A stretch of 64,000 bases of DNA from Methylobacterium mesophilicum. Its GTDB lineage: Bacteria; Pseudomonadota; Alphaproteobacteria; Rhizobiales; Beijerinckiaceae. The DNA is taken from assembly GCF_022179445.1 (NCBI RefSeq), contig NZ_BPQU01000004.1, forward strand, positions 159,102 to 223,101, given 5' to 3'. The translations under genes and the position numbers were made by a program. The notes under the pieces were generated by a model. It ran no database searches. It had not been told where the DNA came from and saw only the letters and a list, made by a program, of their open reading frames with translations. Below, piece by piece: positions 19,401 through 28,921 of this stretch. Each line of letters opens with the position of its first letter. The stretch's first letter is position 1.

Positions 19401-19432
19401 CGGTCCGGGGAGCACGCTCAGCGTGCGGACCG
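19401..19432. other. Hairpin upstream of hflK
   Basis: A nested inverted repeat, cggtccg/cggaccg enclosing gcacgct/agcgtgc, ends 30 bp before the hflK start. There is no T-tract, so it is more likely a leader structure or transcript-stabilising stem than a terminator. The rest of the 19171-19462 gap shows no gene. Confidence 0.4.
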
Positions 19433-19462
19433 GGTGCGGGCAGGCAGGAGACGACGGCTAGG

Positions 19463-20656
19463 ATGCTTTGGAGCAATCAGAGCGGCGGTGGCGGCGGCGG
19501 CCCGTGGGGTCGGCCCGGCGGCAACGGCGGCGGCCCATGGGGTAGCGGCGGCGGCGGCAAGACCCCGCCCAACCTTGAGGACCTGCTCCGGCGCGGGCAG
19601 GATCGCCTGCGCGGCCTGATCCCGGGCGGCGGCAACAGCGGCAACGGCTATGGCGGCGGAAGCCCGAGCGGCATCGGCGGCGGCCGCAGCGCCGCGGTGA
19701 TCGCGGGGCTTGCGGTCGCGGTCTGGCTCGCTACCGGCTTCTACACCGTCTACCCGCGCCAGGTCGGCATCGAGACGATCTTCGGCCGCTACGTCGGCAC
19801 CAAGGGCGAGGGCCTGCGCTACAACTTCCCCTATCCGATCGGCGGCGTGGTCAAGCCGGATGTCGGCTCGCAGAACTCGATCCAGATCGGTTTCCGCGCC
19901 GGGCCCGGGGGCCAGGGCCGCAACCGCGACGTGCCGGACGAGAGCCTGATCCTCACCGGCGACGAGAACATCGTCGACCTCGACTTCGAGGTGCAGTGGC
20001 GGATCAACCCGCTCAAGGCCTCCGACTTCGTGTTCAACCTCCAGAACCCCGAAGGCACCATCAAGGCGATCTCCGAGAGCGCGATGCGTGAGGTGATCGG
20101 CCGCCGCAACATCCAGGCGATCCTGACCAACGAGCAGTCGAGCATCGCCCAGGAGGTCAAGGAGATGGTCCAGAAGGCGCTGGACGAGTACGGCGCCGGC
20201 GTCCGCATCGAGGTGGTGCAGCTCGTCTCGGTGAACCCGCCGCCGGAAGTCCGTCCGGCCTTCATCGACGTGAACGCCGCCCAACAGGACGCCGACACGG
20301 CACAGAACGAGGCCAAGACCTACGCCAGCCGCGAAGTGCCGCAGGCGAGGGGCCGGGCGTCGCAGATCTTCCAGCAGGCCGAGGCCTACCGGACGAAGGC
20401 GACGGCCGACGCGACCGGCCAGGCCGCGCGCTTCAGTGAGGTCTACGCCTCCTACAAGGCCGCGCCGGCCATCAGCCGCGAGCGGCTCTTCCTGGAGACG
20501 ATGGAGAAGGTTCTGGGCTCCGTGAACAAGGTGATCATCGACCAGAACGGCGCACAGCCGGGCTCGGGCGCCGCAGCGGGCGTCCTGCCGGTGTTGCCGC
20601 TCACCGAGTTCGGGGCCCGCGCCCAGTCCCCGGCCGCCACGGGAGCCGCCCGATGA
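19463..20656 (+). CDS. hflK: HflK, FtsH protease modulator
   Basis: A 397-residue SPFH/prohibitin-domain membrane protein. With HflC it forms a cage around FtsH and tunes its proteolysis. The first 75 residues are glycine-rich and cytoplasmic (GGGGGPWG-type), as is typical of HflK. One membrane helix (about 76-96) is followed by the SPFH domain (YPRQVGIETIFGRY onward) and a coiled-coil region to about 330. The start ATG 19463 is preceded by a purine-rich stretch (caggaga). It overlaps hflC by 4 bp. Confidence 0.96.
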   Translation: MLWSNQSGGGGGGPWGRPGGNGGGPWGSGGGGKTPPNLEDLLRRGQDRLRGLIPGGGNSGNGYGGGSPSGIGGGRSAAVIAGLAVAVWLATGFYTVYPRQVGIETIFGRYVGTKGEGLRYNFPYPIGGVVKPDVGSQNSIQIGFRAGPGGQGRNRDVPDESLILTGDENIVDLDFEVQWRINPLKASDFVFNLQNPEGTIKAISESAMREVIGRRNIQAILTNEQSSIAQEVKEMVQKALDEYGAGVRIEVVQLVSVNPPPEVRPAFIDVNAAQQDADTAQNEAKTYASREVPQARGRASQIFQQAEAYRTKATADATGQAARFSEVYASYKAAPAISRERLFLETMEKVLGSVNKVIIDQNGAQPGSGAAAGVLPVLPLTEFGARAQSPAATGAAR

Positions 20657-21606
20657 AACAGGCTCTCCGCACCGGCCTGATCGCCATCGCGGCGATCGTC
20701 GCGATCGGGCTCTACGCCTCAATCTTCACCGTCGGCCAGATGCAGCAGGCCCTCGTCCTGCAGTTCGGCCGCGTCCGCGCCGTGCTCAACGCCACCGGCG
20801 AAGAGAAGCCCGGCCTCTACTTCAAGGTGCCGTTCGTCGAGAACGTCGTGATCTTCGATAAGCGCGTGCTCGACCTCGACCTGCCGGTGCAGACGGTGCT
20901 CACCGCCGACCGGCAGAACCTCGAGGTGGACGCCTTCGCGCGCTACCGCATCCTGGATCCGCTGCGCTTCTACCAGGCGGTGGGCAATATCGGGCTCGCC
21001 AACCAGCGCCTCGCCAGCTTCACCAATTCCGGCCTGCGCAACGTGCTCGCCCGCTCGACCCGCGACGCCATCGTCAAGACCGAGCGCGGCCAGTTGATGC
21101 ACCAGATCCAGGAGGACGTGAACCGGCAGGCCAAGGCGCTCGGCATCGAGATCGTCGACCTGCGCATGACCCGGGTGGACCTTCCGGCGCAGAACTCGGC
21201 CGCCGTCTACAAGCGGATGAAGACCGAGCGTGAGCGCGAGGCCGCCGACATCCGCGCCAACGGCGACCAGAGCGCCGCCACAATCCGCGCCAAGGCCGAC
21301 CGCGAGGTCACCGTGATCCTCGCGGAGGCGACGCAGAAGTCCGAGCAGCTGCGCGGCCAGGGCGACGCCGACAAGAACCGGATCCTCGCCGAGGCGTTCG
21401 GCAAGGACCCGGACTTCTTCAGCTTCTACCGCTCGATGCAGGCCTACGAGACCGGGCTGAAGGGCTCCGACACGCGGCTGGTGATCAGCCCCAGCTCGGA
21501 CTTCTTCCGCTACTTCAGCGACCCTCAGGGTCGGGCGACGGCTTCGGCGCCGCGTACGCCCCGCGGGCCCACGGACCCGACCGCCTCGACGGGCGCGACG
21601 CGCTGA
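20653..21606 (+). CDS. hflC: HflC, FtsH protease modulator
   Basis: A 317-residue partner of HflK. A single N-terminal membrane helix (about 7-26) is followed by an SPFH domain (VGQMQQALVLQFGRVRAVLN) and a charged coiled-coil segment (TEREREAADIRANGDQSAA). The ATGA overlap with hflK suggests coupled translation at matched levels. The C-terminal 30 residues (Pro/Thr/Ala) are disordered. degP follows after 107 bp, a common alphaproteobacterial order. Confidence 0.96.
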   Translation: MKQALRTGLIAIAAIVAIGLYASIFTVGQMQQALVLQFGRVRAVLNATGEEKPGLYFKVPFVENVVIFDKRVLDLDLPVQTVLTADRQNLEVDAFARYRILDPLRFYQAVGNIGLANQRLASFTNSGLRNVLARSTRDAIVKTERGQLMHQIQEDVNRQAKALGIEIVDLRMTRVDLPAQNSAAVYKRMKTEREREAADIRANGDQSAATIRAKADREVTVILAEATQKSEQLRGQGDADKNRILAEAFGKDPDFFSFYRSMQAYETGLKGSDTRLVISPSSDFFRYFSDPQGRATASAPRTPRGPTDPTASTGATR

Positions 21607-21713
21607 CCGCTGGCGCCCCGGCGCCGGCGGACTACGATGCAAGAAAATGCGCGGGCTGCCGATCCCGGTCGGCGGCCCGCGAAACCGGAAACGCGTTCTT
21701 GAAGAGGTCGACC

Positions 21714-23264
21714 ATGCACCCCGTCGCGAGCGCCCCCCGGGCGCCCTTCGGCCGCGCGCAGGCGCAGCCCCGTTCCCGCACACGCTCGTTCATGGCGGCG
21801 ATCCTGGTCGGCGCCTCGTTCGCGACCGCGTCCCTGCCGGCCCCGGCCTTCGCCAAGGGTCCGGCCTCGCTGGCCGACCTCGCCGATCAGGTCACCGACG
21901 CGGTGGTCAACATCTCCGCCTCCACCACGGTCGATGCGCGCAGCAGCCGCACCATGCCGCAGCTGCCCCCGGGCACGCCCTTCGAGGACCTGTTCGAGGA
22001 GTTCTTCAACCGCCGCGGGGGCAAGGGCGGCGACAAGGGCGGCGAGCGGGGCGACAACGATTCGCCGCGCCAGCAGCGCAAGTCGAACTCCCTGGGCTCC
22101 GGCTTCATCATCGATACGTCCGGGATCGTGGTGACCAACAACCACGTCATCGGCGACGCCAACGACATCCAGGTGATCCTGCACGACGGCACCAAGCTGA
22201 AGGCCGAGATCATCGGCAAGGACTCGAAGATCGACCTGGCTGTGCTGCGGGTGAAGCCCACCGCCGAGCGTCCGCTGAAAGCCGTCCCGTTCGGGAACTC
22301 CGACACGATGCGCCCGGGCGACTGGGTGATCGCCATCGGCAACCCGTTCGGCCTCGGCGGCTCGGTCTCGGCCGGCATCGTCTCGGCGCGCGGCCGGAAC
22401 ATCGAGTCCGGCCCCTACGACAACTACATCCAGACCGACGCGGCCATCAACAAGGGCAATTCCGGCGGTCCGCTGTTCAACATGGACGGCGAGGTGATCG
22501 GCATCAACACGGCGATCCTGTCGCCCACCGGCGGCTCGGTGGGTATCGGCTTCGCGGTGCCGTCGGATACGGCCAAGCCCGTCATCGACCAGCTGCGCGA
22601 CTTCGGCGAGGTCCGCCGCGGCTGGCTCGGCGTGCGCATCCAGAACGTCGACGACGCCACAGCGGAGGCGCTGAACCTCAAGGGCGGCGCGCGCGGCGCG
22701 CTGGTGGCGGGGGTCGACGAGAAGGGACCGGCCAAGACCGCCGGGATCGATGTCGGCGACGTCATCCTGAAGTTCAACGGCGCCCCGGTGAAGGCCTCGG
22801 GTGACCTGCCCCGGATCGTCGCGTCGACGCCCGTGGGCCAGAAGGTCGACGTGGTCGTCGTCCGCAAGGGCGAGGAGCTGACCAAGCCGGTCACGCTCGG
22901 CCGGCTCGAGGACACCGACAAGCCGCAGCTCGCCAACCTGCGCCAGCCCGAAGCCGAGAGCGCGACCCGTCAGGCGCTCGGCCTCAACCTCTCCGGCATC
23001 ACCGACGAGCTGCGCAAGAAGTACTCCATCAAGGACACCGTGAAGGGCGTGGTCGTCACCCGGGTCGACCCGAACTCGACCGCCGCCGACAAGCGGATCC
23101 AGCCCGGCGAGGTGATCGTCGAGGTCGGCCAGGAAGCGGTCAACACCCCCGCCGAGGTGTCCAAGCGGGTCGAGGCCCTGAAGAAGGACGGGCGCAAGTC
23201 CGTGCTGCTGCTGGTGGCGAGCGCCACAGGCGACGTGCGCTTCGTGGCGATCGGGCTCGAATAA
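21714..23264 (+). CDS. degP: Do-family periplasmic serine protease
   Basis: A 516-residue HtrA-type protease/chaperone of the envelope. ATG 21714 was preferred over TTG 21699 because gaagaggt sits at ribosome-binding distance. A signal sequence ends near residue 47 (LPAPAFAKG). The catalytic triad is His144 (TNNHV), Asp174 (KIDLAVLRV) and Ser250 (GNSGGP). A Gly/Lys-rich loop at about 100-125 corresponds to the LA loop. Two PDZ domains follow (about 290-380 and 400-510). It is downstream of hflKC and followed by a strong terminator. Confidence 0.95.
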   Translation: MHPVASAPRAPFGRAQAQPRSRTRSFMAAILVGASFATASLPAPAFAKGPASLADLADQVTDAVVNISASTTVDARSSRTMPQLPPGTPFEDLFEEFFNRRGGKGGDKGGERGDNDSPRQQRKSNSLGSGFIIDTSGIVVTNNHVIGDANDIQVILHDGTKLKAEIIGKDSKIDLAVLRVKPTAERPLKAVPFGNSDTMRPGDWVIAIGNPFGLGGSVSAGIVSARGRNIESGPYDNYIQTDAAINKGNSGGPLFNMDGEVIGINTAILSPTGGSVGIGFAVPSDTAKPVIDQLRDFGEVRRGWLGVRIQNVDDATAEALNLKGGARGALVAGVDEKGPAKTAGIDVGDVILKFNGAPVKASGDLPRIVASTPVGQKVDVVVVRKGEELTKPVTLGRLEDTDKPQLANLRQPEAESATRQALGLNLSGITDELRKKYSIKDTVKGVVVTRVDPNSTAADKRIQPGEVIVEVGQEAVNTPAEVSKRVEALKKDGRKSVLLLVASATGDVRFVAIGLE

Positions 23265-23289
23265 GTCGGTCCCTTATCGAGGGGCCTAG

Positions 23290-23327
23290 GGCCGCCGCTC
23301 CGGACGGATGCGGCGGCCTTTATTTTT
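23290..23327 (+). terminator. Rho-independent terminator after degP
   Basis: A perfect 9-bp stem, ggccgccgc (23290-23298) with gcggcggcc (23310-23318), has an 11-nt loop and the T-rich tail tttattttt. It starts 25 bp after the degP stop and ends the hflK-hflC-degP transcript. Confidence 0.9.
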
Positions 23328-23418
23328 GGGACAAGGCCAGGCGGCTCAGGGGGAGCCGCTACGCGGCAGTTTTGCGCTGGGTTCTAGGTCGCTTGCCGCG
23401 CTGACGCTGCATGCGCCT

Positions 23419-23459
23419 GGGAAAGGGCGTGGCGTTTCATGCGGCCCCGCCCCTTTCCC
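23419..23459. repeat. Imperfect palindrome between degP and serB
   Basis: Arms gggaaagggcg (23419-23429) and cgcccctttccc (23448-23459) differ by one bulged base. The surrounding 23330-23572 stretch holds no gene. It looks like an intergenic repeat, with gaagcgg recurring twice further on (near 23471 and 23514). It may form the 3' end of the convergent serB mRNA. Confidence 0.5.
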
Positions 23460-23572
23460 GGACAGGTGAAGCGAAGCGGAACCTGATCCGGGACCCGGTA
23501 CGAAACGCGCCGCGAAGCGGCTCGACTCTGGGTGCCGTCGTCACGCTCGTCCGGATCCTCATCCACTGAACC

Positions 23573-24466
23573 TCACGCCACGAACTCGGCCGCAGCGTAG
23601 CCCTGCAGATACAGCAGCGCGGTGAGGTCGCCGTGCTCGATCCGGACCCGGGCGGCGGCGGCCACCGCGGGCTTGGCCCGGAAGGCCACGCCGAGGCCGG
23701 CTTCCGCCAACATGTCGAGGTCGTTGGCGCCGTCGCCGACCGCCAGGGTCTCGGCGGGGCCGAGCCCGAGGCCGTCGCGCAGCTCGATCAGCGTGGCGCG
23801 CTTCTCGGCCTTGCCGACGATCGGGTCTTCCACGGTGCCGGTGAGCCGTCCGTCCGCGACGCCGAGCACGTTGGCCCGGTGCTCCTCGAAACCGATCATC
23901 CCGGCAATCGGGCCGGTGAACAGGGTGAAGCCCCCGGAGACGAGGCAGGTCCGGGCGCCATGCGCTCGCATCGTCCGCACCAGCGTCGTCCCGCCCGGGG
24001 TGAGGCTGAGATGCTCGGCGATGAGCCCGTCCACCGCCGTGATCGGGATGTCCTTAAGCAGCGCCACGCGCTCGCGCAGCGCCGGCTCGAACGCGATCTC
24101 GCCGCGCATCGCCCGCTCGGTGATCGCCGCGACATGATCCTTGAGGCCCAGCGTCCCGGCGAGTTCGTCGATGCATTCCTGCTCGATCATGGTCGAATCC
24201 ATGTCGGCCAGGAACAGGCGCTTGCGCCGATGCGCATCGACCGGCAACACCGCGAGGTCGATCGGCTCGCCGGAGAGCGCACTCCGCAGCCGCTCCGTGA
24301 GGGCACCGGCGTCGGCGGGATCGCCCGGCACCAGGATTTCGGCGGCGACCTCTCCGTGCAGGATCCGCGGCGGGTGCTCCGTCCCGAGCGCGGCGCGCGC
24401 CTCGGTCAGCACCGCGTCGGTGATGGACGGCCGAGCCGGGTTTGCTATCAGGACCGCGACCAGCAT
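23573..24466 (-). CDS. serB: Phosphoserine phosphatase
   Basis: A 297-residue HAD-family enzyme for the last step of serine synthesis. The catalytic DxD motif is DMDST (Asp88 nucleophile, Asp90 acid/base). Motif II is [10 protein letters not shown] and motif [12 protein letters not shown]. An N-terminal regulatory-like domain of about 80 residues precedes the phosphatase, as in E. coli SerB. The start lies only 26 bp from that of miaA on the other strand, so the two promoters must overlap the opposite coding regions. Confidence 0.96.
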   Translation of the reverse strand: MLVAVLIANPARPSITDAVLTEARAALGTEHPPRILHGEVAAEILVPGDPADAGALTERLRSALSGEPIDLAVLPVDAHRRKRLFLADMDSTMIEQECIDELAGTLGLKDHVAAITERAMRGEIAFEPALRERVALLKDIPITAVDGLIAEHLSLTPGGTTLVRTMRAHGARTCLVSGGFTLFTGPIAGMIGFEEHRANVLGVADGRLTGTVEDPIVGKAEKRATLIELRDGLGLGPAETLAVGDGANDLDMLAEAGLGVAFRAKPAVAAAARVRIEHGDLTALLYLQGYAAAEFVA

Positions 24467-24492
24467 CGTGGAGGTTCGCCTTGCCAGACCGG

Positions 24493-25395
24493 ATGGAGGC
24501 CGGGGGGCGCCCGGCGGCGATCCTCATCGCAGGGCCTACCGCGTCGGGCAAGTCGGCGCTGGCCGCCCGGCTGGCCGAGCGCCACGGCGGCGTCGTGATC
24601 AACACCGATTCCATGCAGGTCTACGGCGATCTGCGCCGCCTCACCGCCCGGCCCGACCCCGACGAGGAGGTCCGCGTGCCCCACCGGCTCTACGGCCATG
24701 TCGACGGAGCCGTGAACTACTCCGTGGGACAGTTTTCCCGGGACGTGACCGCACTGTTGGCGATGCTCGACGGCTGCCTGCCGGTCTTCGTCGGCGGCAC
24801 AGGCCTGTATTTCCGGGCCCTGGAACAGGGCTTTTCGGAGTTGCCGCCGGTACCGGAGGCGGTGCGCGCGCAGGTGCGCCGCGAAGCCGAGGGCCGCCCG
24901 ACCGAGGCGCTGCACGCCGACCTCGCCCGGCACGACCCCGCGGGCGCGCTGCGCCTGCGCCCGAGCGACCGCATGCGGGTGATGCGTGCCCTGGAGATAT
25001 TCTTGGCCACCGGCCGGCCCATTGCGAGTTTCCATGGCGACCCGGTGCCCGGGCCCTTGGCCGGCCAGAACCTTCAAAGGTTATTCCTGGCTCCCGACCG
25101 CACGGTCCTGCGCACCCGCATCGACGCCCGCTTCCGGACGATGATCGCCGAAGGTGCGCTGGATGAGGTGTCCCGCCTGCGCGCCCGCGCGCTCGATCCG
25201 ATGCTTCCGGTGATGCGCGCGCACGGCGTGCCGGGGCTGATCGCCCATCTCGACGGGGCAATGGATCTCGAGGACGCAATCGCACGCGGCCAGGCCGACA
25301 CGCGGGCCTACGCCAAACGGCAGGTCACCTGGTTCCGCCACCAGATGGGAACCGGCTGGCGCTGGCTGGACCCGGAGGCGGCGGCCGAGCTGTGA
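24493..25395 (+). CDS. miaA: tRNA dimethylallyltransferase
   Basis: A 300-residue enzyme that prenylates A37 in tRNAs reading UNN codons. The P-loop is GPTASGKS (14-21) at the start of the conserved DMAPP transferase core, followed by TDSMQVY. The middle carries [12 protein letters not shown] and the C-terminal block [15 protein letters not shown] 24493 gives the family length; TTG 24481 is an alternative. It is divergent from serB with a 26-bp gap. The tubulin-like cluster starts 153 bp downstream on the same strand. Confidence 0.96.
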   Translation: MEAGGRPAAILIAGPTASGKSALAARLAERHGGVVINTDSMQVYGDLRRLTARPDPDEEVRVPHRLYGHVDGAVNYSVGQFSRDVTALLAMLDGCLPVFVGGTGLYFRALEQGFSELPPVPEAVRAQVRREAEGRPTEALHADLARHDPAGALRLRPSDRMRVMRALEIFLATGRPIASFHGDPVPGPLAGQNLQRLFLAPDRTVLRTRIDARFRTMIAEGALDEVSRLRARALDPMLPVMRAHGVPGLIAHLDGAMDLEDAIARGQADTRAYAKRQVTWFRHQMGTGWRWLDPEAAAEL

Positions 25396-25548
25396 CGGAT
25401 GCGCTGCGCTCACGCCTCCTGAAAGGCTCCGATGTGCGCGCATCGGCTCTCGCGCAGTGAGTCGCGCGCTCCTCTCCCCGTCCGCCCTTCCCATCCCGCG
25501 AAAAATCGGGAACGATCCCGTCGCTTTCCCACCCATGGACCGGTGCCT

Positions 25549-26907
25549 GTGAGCTTGGACGACCCATCGCCGCTCGCCCGCGCCACACCGGAGGGCGTCT
25601 GGCCGATCGATCCGGACCCGCGTCTCACGAGCCTCCCCGGCCGCCAAATCTGGCGCTTCGCCGGCGGGCGGCCGGTGGCGGCCGAGGTAGCGGGGGTCGC
25701 AATCGCCACCGGGGATGCCCGCATCGCCCATCTCGGCATCCGCCGGGATGCCGAAGGTCGGCCGTTCCCGGGCGCCTTCGCGTACGCCCCCGGCACCGGC
25801 GTGGCCCTGGGTCCGCCGGTCCCGGTACCGGCCCCGGAGATCCTCGACGTCGAGGCCGAGAGCGTCACCGAGGTGCCGCTGCCGAGCGGCGTGCCTCTTC
25901 TGATCCGGGCCGGGCATCCGGCGGCGCTCTACCTGTTCCAGGAGAATCTGGGCGCGTTCGAGGGCTGGGACGGAAGCAGGTTCGGCGGACTCGGACGGCT
26001 GCCCCCGGCTCCCGTAGGGTCGGGCCTGACGGCGAGCCGCCGGGGCATCGCCTATGCCACCGCCGACACGCTGGTCGGCGTGCGGCTGCCGCAGCTCGGG
26101 TCCCGCCTGGACCATGCCGAGGTCCGGATGCCGGGGCTGCGCTTCCTGTCGGCCCCGTGCTGGCGGGGCGGGGACATCCTCGCCCTTGGCGCGCGGCACG
26201 GACGTCTCGTCCTGTGCCGCGTGGCGGCCGCATCGAACGTCCTCGCCTTGCGCGACCTCGACGCCCCCGCGCCGGATGCGGATTTCGCCGGCCCCTGGAT
26301 GAACCGGCTCGGCGATTCGTTCTGGACGGGTCCGGATGGCTTCGTGGCCTGCCGGACGCGCGATGACGACACCCGGGTCACACCCTGGCCGGACGGCTTC
26401 GCGCCGGTCATCGCTCAGGCCCCGTGGCGCGACCGCGCCGACCTGCACCATCAGCTGGGCATGGTCGCGGGCCGCTACCACGTCGCCGCCCTGGCATCGG
26501 ATCCCGGACTCCACGGGCTCGACGGGCCGCATCTCGCGGCCGGGCCTTGCACCTATGCCGGCGCGGAGCGGTTCGATGTGACCTGGCAGGCTCCGGAGGA
26601 GACGCTCAACCTCGGTACCCATGCCGGCAACCTGCTGGTGCCGCGCTTGGCGATGGCCCGCGACACGATCCTGCTCGCCCTCGACATTCCCGGCCCACGC
26701 GGGAGCTTCCTGCGCGGCGAGAGCCTGCCGGCGCCCGTGACCGGGCACGTGCTCCACCACGCCCATGGGGCCGGCCTGCGCCGGCTGCCGGTGGGTCTCG
26801 CGGTGTCGCGGATCGGCGACGCGCGGGCGCTGGTGCACGATGGCGTGCTCTACCTGTGGAGCCGGTCGGAATACCGCTGCCACGCCCTGCGGCTGCGCGC
26901 TCCATGA
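25549..26907 (+). CDS. Unknown protein, first gene of tubulin-like operon
   Basis: A 452-residue protein with no family I can name. GTG 25549 is the chosen start; GTG 25543 is equally possible. It has no signal peptide or membrane helix and many short hydrophobic stretches punctuated by G, D and P (for example GIAYATADTLVGVRLP and ARALVHDGVLYLWSR). That pattern would fit a β-propeller or similar all-β fold, but this is inference. Its stop overlaps the next start (ATGA), placing it in one operon with the VWA-like, membrane and tubulin-like genes. It is therefore probably a cytoplasmic partner of that system. Confidence 0.7.
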   Translation: MSLDDPSPLARATPEGVWPIDPDPRLTSLPGRQIWRFAGGRPVAAEVAGVAIATGDARIAHLGIRRDAEGRPFPGAFAYAPGTGVALGPPVPVPAPEILDVEAESVTEVPLPSGVPLLIRAGHPAALYLFQENLGAFEGWDGSRFGGLGRLPPAPVGSGLTASRRGIAYATADTLVGVRLPQLGSRLDHAEVRMPGLRFLSAPCWRGGDILALGARHGRLVLCRVAAASNVLALRDLDAPAPDADFAGPWMNRLGDSFWTGPDGFVACRTRDDDTRVTPWPDGFAPVIAQAPWRDRADLHHQLGMVAGRYHVAALASDPGLHGLDGPHLAAGPCTYAGAERFDVTWQAPEETLNLGTHAGNLLVPRLAMARDTILLALDIPGPRGSFLRGESLPAPVTGHVLHHAHGAGLRRLPVGLAVSRIGDARALVHDGVLYLWSRSEYRCHALRLRAP

Positions 26908-28433
26908 GCCGGGCGCTTCTGCGGGCCTTGCTGATGCTCGCCCTCCTGCTCGGTGGGCGGGCGCTCGCCGATGCGCCGGTGCGGCAGGTCTTCCTGGTGC
27001 AGGATTCCGGCTGGATGGAGCCGTTCCTGACCGCCGAGGGCTCGCAGTTCCGGCCCCTCGTCGAAGCCCTGGTGGCAGCAGCGGCCCGGGCCCCGGGGGC
27101 CGACGTGGCGGTGGCGACCTTCGACCAGGACGGGCAGGTCCCTGGCCGGCCCTCACCGCGGATCCTGTACGAGGGGGCCTACGATTCCGGGCGGGTCCGG
27201 GCTGCTGTCGCGGCGATCGACCTGCCGCGCAAGGCCGGCGGCACGGCCTATGCCGATGCCGACTTCAACGGCGCGCTGCTCGGCGCGATCCGCACCGGCC
27301 TGCGCGGTCGGGATGGGGTGATCTGGATGATCACCAACAACAAGAACAGCCCGGGCAACAGCGCCGAGGTCGAGCGGAACACCGCCGCCTTTTACGCGGC
27401 GCTGCGCGGGTCGGACGCGATCAGCCGGATCGTCGCCTACCCGGTTCGGATGCCCCTGAAGGGTCGCAACTTCTCGGAGGGCGGATTCGTCATCTACGGC
27501 ATCGGCTACGGCGCGGCCGGCGGCCGGTCGCTCGAGGCCGCCTTGGCCGCACCCGGACTGAAGGCGCTGTTCAGCCATCCGCCGGTGAGCCTGAAGCCGG
27601 TGCTGGCCGGCGGCCTGACGCTGCGCTTCGACCGCCTCGACGCCGGCGGGTTGCAGGCCGGGCTGGAGAACGGCGTGCTGGTGGTGCGCGGGGCCGACGC
27701 CTCGGCCGGGACGGTCCTGCGGCTCACCGCCCACCTGCGGAACGACCTCTATCCGCAGCGGGTCGCGGCGGCCCGGCTGGCGCTGCGCTGGAGCGAAGTG
27801 GGGGACGGGCTGGCGCAGGCGGCGGTCTCGCCCACCGACATCGCCGACCTGGCGCCGCAGGCGGAGAGCGGGCCGCTCGCCGTGGTGCTGACCCTGCCCC
27901 CGATCCCGCGTCCGGGCGGCCTCGCCGGGCTGGTGTCCGACGGCCGCACCGTGGACGGCACCCTGACTCTGCGCCTCACGGACTTGCGCCTGGCGCTGGA
28001 TCCGGCCTTCCTGGAACGGGTGCGGCCGATCTTCGGCAGCGGATTGTTGTCCGGGGACAAGATGGGCGGGCCGGTTGGGGATGCGAGCGCCGTGGAGGGC
28101 CGGCTGCCCGGCCTGTTCCGCGACTATCGCGGCGTCTCGGAAGCCTCGGTGAGCCTTCCGGTGCGGATCGAGGCGGCGTTCTCGCCCTGGCCGCTCATCG
28201 CTGCCGCCTCCGGCGGGCTGGCGCTCGCCGCCGCCGCCGCCCTCGGGGCGGTGGCCGCCACCCGGACCCGGCCGCACACCGTGACGCTCGGCACTGCCCA
28301 GAAGCGGGTGAGCCTCAGGCCGTACCGGGCCCAGACAATCCGCGCCCCCGACGGCAGCCGCTGGCAGGTGCGGGCGGGCCTGTGGGGGCCGGCCCGCGCA
28401 ACCCGTCTCCAGGAGCCCGGATCCGGCGCATGA
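26904..28433 (+). CDS. Secreted VWA-like protein with membrane anchor
   Basis: A 509-residue exported protein. A signal peptide covers residues 1-22. A von Willebrand A-like domain (about 26-220) has FLVQDSGWMEPF, where a MIDAS DxSxS would be, then GGTAYADADFNGALL and VIWMITNNKN. The MIDAS is degenerate (D34-S-G36), so metal-dependent ligand binding is uncertain. About 200 residues of β-rich periplasmic sequence follow, then a membrane helix (about 428-452) and a basic cytoplasmic tail of about 55 residues. The layout suggests an envelope sensor or scaffold speaking to cytoplasmic partners. It overlaps both neighbours by 4 bp. Confidence 0.75.
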   Translation: MSRALLRALLMLALLLGGRALADAPVRQVFLVQDSGWMEPFLTAEGSQFRPLVEALVAAAARAPGADVAVATFDQDGQVPGRPSPRILYEGAYDSGRVRAAVAAIDLPRKAGGTAYADADFNGALLGAIRTGLRGRDGVIWMITNNKNSPGNSAEVERNTAAFYAALRGSDAISRIVAYPVRMPLKGRNFSEGGFVIYGIGYGAAGGRSLEAALAAPGLKALFSHPPVSLKPVLAGGLTLRFDRLDAGGLQAGLENGVLVVRGADASAGTVLRLTAHLRNDLYPQRVAAARLALRWSEVGDGLAQAAVSPTDIADLAPQAESGPLAVVLTLPPIPRPGGLAGLVSDGRTVDGTLTLRLTDLRLALDPAFLERVRPIFGSGLLSGDKMGGPVGDASAVEGRLPGLFRDYRGVSEASVSLPVRIEAAFSPWPLIAAASGGLALAAAAALGAVAATRTRPHTVTLGTAQKRVSLRPYRAQTIRAPDGSRWQVRAGLWGPARATRLQEPGSGA

Positions 28434-28918
28434 TGTTTTTGTACAGGGACGGCGCTGGGCCTGCCGGGATCGTCCGCGTCCAGGCGCGAACGGGCCAGGA
28501 TTTCACCATTCCCGCCCCGCAGAACCCGGCGCCCCAGGCCGATCCGCTCCAGACCGCGCCGCCGCCGGCTCAATCCAGCACCCCGGCGAACCCGTTCAGC
28601 GGCCTCGAACGGGGGCCGACCACCACGGAGCTGGCGCTGGGCGCCGCCGCCCTATTGGTGCTGGCGGTGCTGTTCCTGTTCGTCCGACAGGGCGTGCGCG
28701 CCCACCTGATCAACCGCCGCGCGACGCTGGACGCCGCCAACGGCGCGAGCTGGATGCTGTTCTCCGCGCTGATGCTCACCGCGTCGATCCTGGTGAGCGC
28801 CACGGTCGGCCGGCTTTGGCAGGCCTGGGCGGGGCTGGCGGCCGGGTTCGCGCTCTGCATCGTGCTTTTTTGCGCTGCCCTGGTGCTGTTCCTGCGCGCA
28901 CCCGACCGGAGGCGCTGA
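28430..28918 (+). CDS. Three-helix membrane protein of tubulin-like operon
   Basis: A 162-residue integral membrane protein of no recognised family. The N-terminal 60 residues are soluble, with a Pro/Gln/Ala-rich linker (TIPAPQNPAPQADPLQ). Membrane helices lie at about 66-86, 107-127 and 132-155. The short loop between the first two is basic (RQGVRAHLINRRA), suggesting it faces the cytoplasm. The start overlaps the VWA-like gene (ATGA; a second ATG follows immediately). The tubulin-like gene begins 3 bp after its stop. It is a plausible membrane anchor for that protein. Confidence 0.75.
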   Translation: MMFLYRDGAGPAGIVRVQARTGQDFTIPAPQNPAPQADPLQTAPPPAQSSTPANPFSGLERGPTTTELALGAAALLVLAVLFLFVRQGVRAHLINRRATLDAANGASWMLFSALMLTASILVSATVGRLWQAWAGLAAGFALCIVLFCAALVLFLRAPDRRR

Positions 28919-28921
28919 GAT

